Made by a program: the position numbers and the translations under genes. Shown in pieces: positions 57,887 to 64,000 of a DNA stretch of 64,000 nucleotides. Positions within the stretch are counted from its first letter, which is position 1. Each line of letters starts with the position of its first letter. The DNA comes from Scandinavium ludwigii_A (GTDB taxonomy: Bacteria > Pseudomonadota > Gammaproteobacteria > Enterobacterales > Enterobacteriaceae). The notes beneath the pieces were generated by a model that saw nothing but the letters and a program-made list of their open reading frames with translations, was not told the origin of the DNA and did not search any database. The DNA is taken from contig CP191518.1 in the NCBI GenBank assembly GCA_050516505.1, positions 3,782,001 through 3,846,000 of the forward strand. Direction: 5' to 3'.

Positions 57887-58435
57887 ACTTAACGTCCTTT
57901 TCTTAGGTGCAGTAATAATTACTGAAAATATGATTTAACACGCATATACATTTAGAAAAAGAGATACAGACAAAATTAGGAATTTATAAAGTCACACCAG
58001 CAAAAAAATGGATTACACCATGCTGAACTGTGTTCAATTAGCCATCAAACAATAACCGGCGCTTTGTAGACAAATTTTAATCATAAATGGGGGGAATAGA
58101 CAACAGCACTTTGAGAAAGGATTACTTAAGCAAATTTAAATTAACGGTGTAAAACAACCTGGATCACATAACAATTCTTTATCAATAAACGGTGAAAACG
58201 CCAAAATCCAGAAAATATTATCCACTACCTCCAGTGATATCATCAAGTTACAGGTGAGAATGAGACACCCAAAGGCGTTACCAGATGCAAATAAACATTT
58301 TGATATAATTCATTTTATTAAACCCTCGAAACAACATAATGATAATCGTCGATAAAAAAGATAAGCGCCAGCACAATTAGCTAAAGAACTTTCTCATTTT
58401 CCGGCCAATTACTCCCCCTCCAGCCTCAGAAAAGA
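57887..58435. promoter_or_regulatory. AT-rich leuO-leuL divergent regulatory region
   Basis: About 550 bp without a gene. It is clearly more AT-rich than the surroundings (many A/T runs), as at the E. coli leuO locus, where H-NS, LeuO and Lrp compete. CAGTAATAATTACTG (57910-57924), a perfect 15-bp palindrome, lies 24 bp before the leuO start. GTGTAAAACAACCTGGATC and similar stretches show no known consensus. No leuO -10/-35 pair can be fixed by eye. Confidence 0.55.
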
Positions 58436-58464
58436 TTGACATCAATCTGCGTATCCAGTACCAC
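58436..58464 (+). promoter_or_regulatory. leuLABCD promoter
   Basis: TTGACA (58436-58441) is a perfect -35; TACCAC (58459-58464) at 17 bp is a weak -10. Both the -35 and the following GTATCCAGTA agree with the E. coli leu promoter. Confidence 0.75.
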
Positions 58465-58499
58465 TAATGGCATATCGAATTCATCTGGAGCATGACGCA

Positions 58500-58586
58500 A
58501 TGATCCGTACTTCTCGTTTCACCGGTCTACTACTACTAAACGCATTCACTCTGCGCGGTAGACTGGTGGGCGACGTTTTACGTTAA
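58500..58586 (+). CDS. leuL: leu operon leader peptide LeuL
   Basis: A 28-codon ORF starting IRTSRFTGLLLLNAFTLRGR. Codons 10-13 are four consecutive leucine CTA codons (58527-58538), a rare codon, as in E. coli LeuL. When charged tRNA-Leu is scarce the ribosome stalls here and the downstream terminator cannot form. TGGAG lies upstream of the ATG. The last eight residues (VGDVLR end) differ from E. coli. Confidence 0.93.
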   Translation: MIRTSRFTGLLLLNAFTLRGRLVGDVLR

Positions 58587-58605
58587 GTCATCTCCCAGTA
58601 AGACT

Positions 58606-58635
58606 AAAAACCCGCGCCTTAGCGCGGGTTTTTTT
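58606..58635 (+). terminator. leu operon attenuator
   Basis: AAAAACCCGCGC, loop CTTA and GCGCGGGTTTTT form a long stem followed by a T run, between leuL and leuA. This is the transcription terminator of the attenuation system. Confidence 0.95.
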
Positions 58636-58679
58636 ATGCTCGTAGCAAGGCGACCTAAGACTGACAAGGACCTAAAACC

Positions 58680-60251
58680 ATGAGCCAACAAGTCGTTATC
58701 TTCGATACCACCTTACGTGACGGTGAACAGGCGTTACAGGCAAGCCTGAGCGTAAAAGAGAAACTGCAAATCGCTCTGGCCCTTGAGCGTATGGGTGTTG
58801 ACGTAATGGAAGTCGGTTTCCCTGTGTCTTCCCCGGGCGACTTCGAATCCGTGCAAACCATCGCGCGCAACATCAAAAACAGCCGTGTATGTGGCTTAGC
58901 CCGCTGTGTTGAAAAAGACATTGATGTGGCAGCTGAGTCGCTGAAAGTCGCGGAAGCATTCCGCATTCATACTTTCATTGCCACCTCGCCGATGCACATC
59001 GCCACCAAGTTGCGCAGCACGCTGGATGAAGTCATCGAACGCTCCATTTACATGATTAAACGTGCGCGTAACTACACCGACGACGTTGAGTTCTCTTGTG
59101 AAGATGCAGGCCGTACACCGATTGAAGATTTGTCCCGCGTCGTAGAAGCCGCGATTAACGCCGGGGCGCGCACCATCAACATCCCGGACACCGTTGGCTA
59201 CACTATGCCGTTCGAGTTCGCCAACATCATCACCGGCCTGTACGAACGCGTGCCGAATATTGATAAAGCCATTATCTCCGTCCACACCCATGACGATTTA
59301 GGTCTGGCAGTAGGCAACGCCATCGCCGCGGTTCACGCCGGTGCGCGTCAGGTGGAAGGGGCAATGAACGGCATCGGCGAACGCGCGGGTAACTGTTCGC
59401 TGGAAGAAGTCATCATGGCTATCAAGGTCCGCAAAGACATCATGAACGTGCAGACCCGGATCAATCACAACGAAATCTGGCGCACCAGCCAGACCGTCAG
59501 CCAGATTTGCAACATGCCCATTCCGGCGAACAAAGCGATTGTCGGCACCGGTGCCTTCGCCCACTCCTCCGGTATCCACCAAGACGGCGTGCTGAAGAAT
59601 CGCGAAAACTACGAAATCATGACCCCAGAATCCATCGGTCTGAATCAGGTGCAGTTGAACCTGACCTCACGCTCTGGCCGTGCGGCAGTAAAACACCGCA
59701 TGGACGAAATGGGCTACAAAGAATCCGATTACAGCCTGGACAATTTATACGACGCATTCCTGAAACTGGCCGACAAAAAAGGTCAGGTGTTCGATTACGA
59801 CCTGGAAGCCCTGGCCTTCATTAATAAACAGCAGGAAGAACCTGAGCATTTCCGCCTGGACTATTTCAGCGTGCAGTCTGGCTCCAACGACATCGCCACC
59901 GCCTCGGTCAAACTGGCTTGCGGCGACGAAGTGAAAGCCGAAGCGGCCAACGGCAACGGCCCGGTTGATGCGGTTTATCAGGCCATCAACCGCCTCACCC
60001 AGTTTGACATCGAGCTGGTGAAATACGGTCTGACCGCCAAAGGTCACGGTAAAGACGCGCTGGGTCAGGTGGATATCGTGGCTAACTATAATGGCCGCCG
60101 TTTCCACGGTGTCGGTCTGGCAACGGATATCGTCGAGTCTTCCGCCAAAGCCATGGTTCACGTGCTGAACAGCATCTGGCGTGCCAATGAAGTCGAAAAA
60201 GAGTTGCAGCGCAAGGCGCAGAATAACGAGAACAAAAAGGAAACCGTGTAA
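58680..60251 (+). CDS. leuA: 2-isopropylmalate synthase
   Basis: First committed step of leucine synthesis: acetyl-CoA plus 2-ketoisovalerate. 523 residues as in E. coli. N-terminal TIM barrel with FDTTLRDGEQ (residues 8-17), metal-binding HTHDDLGLAVGN and GAGERAGN-like NGIGERAGNCSLEE, and a C-terminal LeuA regulatory domain for leucine feedback. TAATG overlap with leuB. Confidence 0.98.
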   Translation: MSQQVVIFDTTLRDGEQALQASLSVKEKLQIALALERMGVDVMEVGFPVSSPGDFESVQTIARNIKNSRVCGLARCVEKDIDVAAESLKVAEAFRIHTFIATSPMHIATKLRSTLDEVIERSIYMIKRARNYTDDVEFSCEDAGRTPIEDLSRVVEAAINAGARTINIPDTVGYTMPFEFANIITGLYERVPNIDKAIISVHTHDDLGLAVGNAIAAVHAGARQVEGAMNGIGERAGNCSLEEVIMAIKVRKDIMNVQTRINHNEIWRTSQTVSQICNMPIPANKAIVGTGAFAHSSGIHQDGVLKNRENYEIMTPESIGLNQVQLNLTSRSGRAAVKHRMDEMGYKESDYSLDNLYDAFLKLADKKGQVFDYDLEALAFINKQQEEPEHFRLDYFSVQSGSNDIATASVKLACGDEVKAEAANGNGPVDAVYQAINRLTQFDIELVKYGLTAKGHGKDALGQVDIVANYNGRRFHGVGLATDIVESSAKAMVHVLNSIWRANEVEKELQRKAQNNENKKETV

Positions 60252-61342
60252 TGTCGAAGAATTACCATATTGCTGTTTTGCCGGGCGACGGTATTGGCCC
60301 GGAAGTGATGGCGCAAGCCCTGAAAGTACTGGAAGCCGTTCGTCAGCGTTTTGAAATGCGCATCACCACCAGCCACTATGATGTCGGCGGTATCGCTATC
60401 GACAAGCACGGCAAACCGCTGCCACAAGCCACCGTTGAAGGCTGCGAGCAAGCTGACGCCATTCTGTTCGGTTCCGTGGGTGGCCCGAAATGGGAACATC
60501 TCCCACCGGCAGAGCAGCCAGAGCGCGGCGCGTTGCTGCCACTGCGTAAGCACTTTAAGCTGTTCTCTAACCTGCGTCCGGCCAAGCTGTATCAGGGCCT
60601 GGAAGAATTTTGCCCGCTGCGCGCGGACATCGCCGCTAACGGCTTCGATATTCTGTGCGTGCGTGAATTGACCGGCGGTATCTATTTCGGTCAGCCGAAA
60701 GGTCGTGAAGGTAGCGGCCAGCATGAGAAAGCGTTCGACACCGAGGTGTATCACCGTTTTGAAATTGAACGTATCGCGCGTATCGCGTTTGAATCCGCCC
60801 GCAAACGCCGTCACAAAGTGACCTCGATTGATAAAGCGAACGTGTTGCAGTCCTCTATTTTATGGCGCGAAATCGTTAACGAAATCGCCAAAGAGTACCC
60901 GGACGTTGAGCTGGCGCACATGTACATCGACAACGCCACTATGCAGCTGATTAAGGACCCATCGCAGTTCGACGTCCTGCTGTGCTCCAACCTGTTCGGC
61001 GACATTCTGTCTGACGAATGCGCGATGATCACCGGTTCGATGGGCATGTTGCCGTCTGCCAGCCTCAACGAACAAGGTTTTGGTCTGTATGAACCTGCGG
61101 GCGGCTCTGCGCCGGATATCGCGGGCAAAAACATCGCTAACCCGATTGCGCAAATCCTCTCTCTGGCGCTGCTGTTGCGCTACAGTCTGGATGCAAACGA
61201 CGCGGCTTCCGCTATCGAAAGCGCTATTAACCGCGCGTTAGAGCAAGGCGTGCGTACCGGCGATTTGGCGCGCGGCAACGCGGCCGTCAGTACCGAAGAA
61301 ATGGGCGATATCATTGCCCGCTATGTAGCTGAAGGGGTGTAA
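60251..61342 (+). CDS. leuB: 3-isopropylmalate dehydrogenase
   Basis: NAD-dependent oxidation and decarboxylation of 3-isopropylmalate to 2-ketoisocaproate. 363 residues as in E. coli. Seen: LPGDGIGPEVMAQALKVL, substrate-binding RELTGGIYFGQPKG, metal-binding NLFGDILSDECAMITGSMGM and EPAGGSAPDIAGKNIANPIA. Starts in the leuA stop and ends 2 nt before leuC. Confidence 0.98.
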   Translation: MSKNYHIAVLPGDGIGPEVMAQALKVLEAVRQRFEMRITTSHYDVGGIAIDKHGKPLPQATVEGCEQADAILFGSVGGPKWEHLPPAEQPERGALLPLRKHFKLFSNLRPAKLYQGLEEFCPLRADIAANGFDILCVRELTGGIYFGQPKGREGSGQHEKAFDTEVYHRFEIERIARIAFESARKRRHKVTSIDKANVLQSSILWREIVNEIAKEYPDVELAHMYIDNATMQLIKDPSQFDVLLCSNLFGDILSDECAMITGSMGMLPSASLNEQGFGLYEPAGGSAPDIAGKNIANPIAQILSLALLLRYSLDANDAASAIESAINRALEQGVRTGDLARGNAAVSTEEMGDIIARYVAEGV

Positions 61343-61344
61343 TC

Positions 61345-62745
61345 ATGGCGAAGACGTTATATGAAAAATTGTTTGATGCGCACATCGTGCACGAAGCGCC
61401 AAACGAAACCCCGCTGCTGTATATCGACCGTCATCTGGTCCACGAAGTGACGTCCCCGCAGGCGTTTGATGGCCTGCGCGCGCACCATCGTCCCGTGCGT
61501 CAGCCGGGTAAAACCTTCGCGACCATGGATCACAACGTTTCGACGCAAACCAAAGACATCAACGCGTCCGGCGAAATGGCCCGCATCCAGATGCAAGAGC
61601 TGATCAAAAACTGTAATGAGTTTGGCGTTGAGCTGTATGACCTGAACCACCCGTATCAAGGCATCGTTCACGTGATGGGCCCGGAACAAGGTATCACCTT
61701 GCCGGGCATGACCATCGTGTGTGGCGATTCCCATACCGCGACCCACGGCGCATTTGGCGCACTGGCATTCGGGATCGGCACCTCAGAAGTTGAACACGTG
61801 CTGGCGACGCAGACCCTGAAACAGGGCCGCGCCAAAACCATGAAAATCGAAGTCAAAGGCAAAGCCGCACCAGGCATCACTGCCAAAGACATCGTGCTGG
61901 CGATTATCGGTAAAACCGGCAGCGCGGGCGGTACCGGTCACGTGGTGGAATTCTGTGGGGACGCCATTCAGGCGTTGACCATGGAAGGCCGTATGACCCT
62001 GTGCAACATGGCCATTGAAATGGGTGCCAAAGCGGGCCTGGTTGCCCCGGATGACACCACCTTCAATTACGTTAAGGGCCGTCTGCACGCGCCGAAAGAA
62101 CAGCATTTTGAAGATGCTGTCGCGTACTGGAAAACGCTGAACACCGACGAAGGTGCAACTTTCGACACCGTCGTCACTCTGCACGCCGAAGAGATTGCGC
62201 CGCAGGTGACCTGGGGCACTAACCCGGGCCAGGTGATTTCCGTTAATGACAACGTGCCCGATCCGGCGTCGTTCGCCGATCCGGTTGAGCGCGCAAGTGC
62301 TGAAAAAGCGCTGGCGTATATGGGCCTGAAACCGGGCGTGCCGCTGACCGACGTCGCTATCGACAAAGTGTTTATCGGCTCCTGCACCAACTCCCGTATC
62401 GAAGATTTACGCGCAGCGGCAGAAATTGCTAAAGGTCGTAAAGTCGCGCCAGGCGTACAAGCGCTGGTGGTTCCAGGCTCTGGCCCTGTTAAAGCCCAGG
62501 CGGAAGCGGAAGGTCTGGATAAGATTTTCATCGAAGCCGGTTTTGAATGGCGTTTACCAGGCTGCTCCATGTGCCTGGCGATGAACAATGACCGTCTGGA
62601 GCCGGGTGAGCGCTGTGCATCAACCAGCAACCGCAACTTCGAAGGCCGTCAGGGCCGCGGCGGACGCACGCATCTGGTTAGCCCGGCGATGGCCGCAGCG
62701 GCTGCCGTTACCGGCCATTTCGCCGACATCCGTAGCTTGAAATAA
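61345..62745 (+). CDS. leuC: 3-isopropylmalate dehydratase large subunit
   Basis: With LeuD, isomerises 2- to 3-isopropylmalate. 466 residues as in E. coli; aconitase fold. The 4Fe-4S cysteines are in VFIGSCTNSRIEDL and LPGCSMCLAMN. Substrate-site motifs VCGDSHTATHGAFGALAFG and STSNRNFEGRQGRGGRTHLV are present. 10 nt before leuD. Confidence 0.98.
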   Translation: MAKTLYEKLFDAHIVHEAPNETPLLYIDRHLVHEVTSPQAFDGLRAHHRPVRQPGKTFATMDHNVSTQTKDINASGEMARIQMQELIKNCNEFGVELYDLNHPYQGIVHVMGPEQGITLPGMTIVCGDSHTATHGAFGALAFGIGTSEVEHVLATQTLKQGRAKTMKIEVKGKAAPGITAKDIVLAIIGKTGSAGGTGHVVEFCGDAIQALTMEGRMTLCNMAIEMGAKAGLVAPDDTTFNYVKGRLHAPKEQHFEDAVAYWKTLNTDEGATFDTVVTLHAEEIAPQVTWGTNPGQVISVNDNVPDPASFADPVERASAEKALAYMGLKPGVPLTDVAIDKVFIGSCTNSRIEDLRAAAEIAKGRKVAPGVQALVVPGSGPVKAQAEAEGLDKIFIEAGFEWRLPGCSMCLAMNNDRLEPGERCASTSNRNFEGRQGRGGRTHLVSPAMAAAAAVTGHFADIRSLK

Positions 62746-62755
62746 GGACACCATC

Positions 62756-63361
62756 ATGGCAGAGAAATTTACCCAACACACCGGCCTGGTTGTCCCTCTG
62801 GATGCGGCTAACGTGGATACAGACGCAATCATCCCGAAGCAGTTTTTGCAGAAGGTCACCCGCACCGGTTTTGGCGCGCACCTGTTTAACGACTGGCGTT
62901 TCCTTGATGACAAAGGTGAGCAGCCTAACCCGGAATTCGTCCTGAATTTCCCGGAATTTAAAGGGGCTTCGATCCTGCTGGCACGTGAAAACTTTGGCTG
63001 CGGTTCATCGCGCGAACACGCCCCGTGGGCGTTGACCGACTACGGTTTCAAAGTGGTGATTGCCCCAAGCTTTGCCGACATCTTTTACGGCAACAGTTTT
63101 AACAACCAACTGCTGCCGGTTACCCTGAGCGATGAGCAAGTCGATGATTTGTTTAAGCAAGTTCAGGCCAATCCAGGCATGACGTTTGAAGTTGATCTGG
63201 AAGCACTGGTGGTGAAAGCGGGTGACAAAACCTATAGCTTCACCCTTGATGCCTTCCGCCGTCACTGCATGCTGAACGGTCTGGACAGCATCGGATTGAC
63301 GCTCCAGCATGAAGCGTCAATTTCAGAGTACGAAAACAAACAGCCTGCATTTATGGCCTAA
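62756..63361 (+). CDS. leuD: 3-isopropylmalate dehydratase small subunit
   Basis: Swivel-domain partner of LeuC. 201 residues as in E. coli. The substrate-binding loop ENFGCGSSREHAPWAL and DTDAIIPKQFL are seen. Last gene of leuABCD; a 9-bp hairpin lies right after it. Confidence 0.98.
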   Translation: MAEKFTQHTGLVVPLDAANVDTDAIIPKQFLQKVTRTGFGAHLFNDWRFLDDKGEQPNPEFVLNFPEFKGASILLARENFGCGSSREHAPWALTDYGFKVVIAPSFADIFYGNSFNNQLLPVTLSDEQVDDLFKQVQANPGMTFEVDLEALVVKAGDKTYSFTLDAFRRHCMLNGLDSIGLTLQHEASISEYENKQPAFMA

Positions 63362-63366
63362 TGTGG

Positions 63367-63394
63367 TGCCCGGCAGCGCGATGCTTGCCGGGCA
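63367..63394. terminator. Hairpin between leuD and setA
   Basis: TGCCCGGCA and TGCCGGGCA form a perfect 9-bp stem with a 10-nt loop, between the convergent ends of leuD and setA. It resembles a half REP element; no long T-tract follows. Confidence 0.6.
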
Positions 63395-63404
63395 ACTCTC
63401 TACA

Positions 63405-64000
63405 TCAAACATCCTTCACCCGACACGTCAGCCCCAGCGTCACCACTGAAACCACCGCGATCACCCAATACACGTGCTGATGCCCCCAACTCTGCGACAC
63501 CGCGCCCTGAATCACACCCGCGAGGATCACCCCGGTTGAAATGCTGTTGGTGAACAGCGTGGTGGCAGAGCCCGCCCTGCCCGGCATCAAATCCTGGAAC
63601 CACAGCATGCCGATCCCGGCGATGATCCCAATGAATACCGCGTTAAAAAGCTGCAATATCAACAGCGCCTCGCGGCTGTGGAACAGAATCAGGCCAATAT
63701 AAAACAGCACACCCGCCGCCGTGGCGGTCACCATCATCCGCCGCTTACCAAAACGTTTAACGTAATAGCCCGCAAGGATCATCGCCGGGATCTCAAGTGC
63801 CGCCGCGGTGCCCATTAAAAAACCCGCGAGCTTATCCGGCAGGCCCAAATCGCTGCTGATCCACAGCGGCATATCAATGATGTACATGGTGTTGCAGGTC
63901 CACATCAGCGTGGAGGCCACAAACAGCATCCGTACGTTTTTATCGCCCCAGCCGCTGACCTGCGTCAACGCCACCGTTGCGGGCTGTTCAACGCGCGCTA
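63405..64000 (-). CDS. setA: Sugar efflux transporter SetA, C-terminal part (5' end outside window)
   Basis: MFS exporter of glucosides and lactose analogues, linked in E. coli to the glucose-phosphate stress response. The frame stays open through the window edge (in-frame residues before the GTG at 63974 read ARVEQPAT), so about 198 C-terminal residues of about 390 are present. Six hydrophobic segments (MWTCNTMYIIDMPLWIS, AGFLMGTAAALEIPAMILAG, GVLFYIGLILF, IIAGIGMLWFQDLMPGRAGS, VYWVIAVVSVVTLGL) fit the second half of an MFS protein. Position next to leuD matches E. coli setA. Confidence 0.88.
   Translation of the reverse strand, partial: ARVEQPATVALTQVSGWGDKNVRMLFVASTLMWTCNTMYIIDMPLWISSDLGLPDKLAGFLMGTAAALEIPAMILAGYYVKRFGKRRMMVTATAAGVLFYIGLILFHSREALLILQLFNAVFIGIIAGIGMLWFQDLMPGRAGSATTLFTNSISTGVILAGVIQGAVSQSWGHQHVYWVIAVVSVVTLGLTCRVKDV

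Noticed and set aside
1..64000. tRNA, rRNA, insertion sequences, integrases, phage genes or att sites
   Set aside because: None was recognised: no transposase or integrase motifs, no tRNA-like cloverleaf noted, and gene order is the conserved chromosomal one. A tRNA scan would be needed to exclude small RNAs fully.

Overview
The window is a stretch of Enterobacteriaceae chromosome. It carries the conserved block known from Escherichia coli as leuABCD - leuO - ilvIH - cra - mraZ/dcw cluster - secMA - coaE/zapD - hofBC/ppdD - nadC - ampDE - aroP - pdhR/aceEF/lpdA - acnB - speDE, read in reverse relative to the E. coli map. Nearly every core protein matches its E. coli counterpart in length and signature residues. 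Coding G+C looks to be in the mid-50s percent (estimated by eye), and genes absent from the K-12 locus sit in two places. This points to a relative of Enterobacter, Lelliottia, Klebsiella or Kosakonia rather than Escherichia; the genus is inference. No rRNA, tRNA, CRISPR array, insertion sequence or prophage was seen.

Layout. 1-4.4 kb: spermidine synthesis (partial speE, speD), yacL and aconitase B, with several palindromic elements after acnB. 4.4-10.4 kb: an accessory envelope and signalling block, made of a secreted DUF3300 (YacH-like) protein with His/Asp-rich and Gln/His-rich tracts, a secreted DUF2950 protein, a membrane histidine kinase with a FixJ/NarL-type regulator, a secreted GlcG/HbpS-type protein, a palindrome cluster and a small secreted orphan. 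10.5-17.7 kb: the pyruvate dehydrogenase operon with its repressor PdhR, a perfect PdhR operator, a large leader hairpin before aceE and an own promoter for lpdA. 18-22.2 kb: aroP, then a two-gene oligosaccharide cassette (GPH-family symporter plus GH43 glycosidase). 22.2-30.7 kb: ampE/ampD, nadC, type IV pilin and assembly genes ppdD-hofB-hofC, guaC, and coaE-zapD-yacG.

30.7-52.6 kb: mutT, secM-secA with the translation-arrest leader, lpxC, and the division and cell wall (dcw) cluster from ftsZ back to mraZ. The dcw genes are tightly packed, many overlapping by 1-14 nt, and read from a promoter with MraZ-type TGGG repeats. 53-58 kb: cra, ilvH-ilvI, a possible 35-codon ORF, leuO and a long AT-rich regulatory gap. 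58.4-63.4 kb: the leucine operon with a leader peptide of four CTA codons and a transcription attenuator. The window ends inside setA.

How the genes work together: the leu, ilv, acnB, pdh, nadC, guaC and spe genes are central metabolism; the dcw, sec and lpx genes build and divide the envelope. The parts least explained by known biology are the kinase-regulator-HbpS-like trio (7489-9978), the neighbouring DUF3300/DUF2950 pair, the GPH-GH43 cassette and the small ORF between ilvI and leuO.
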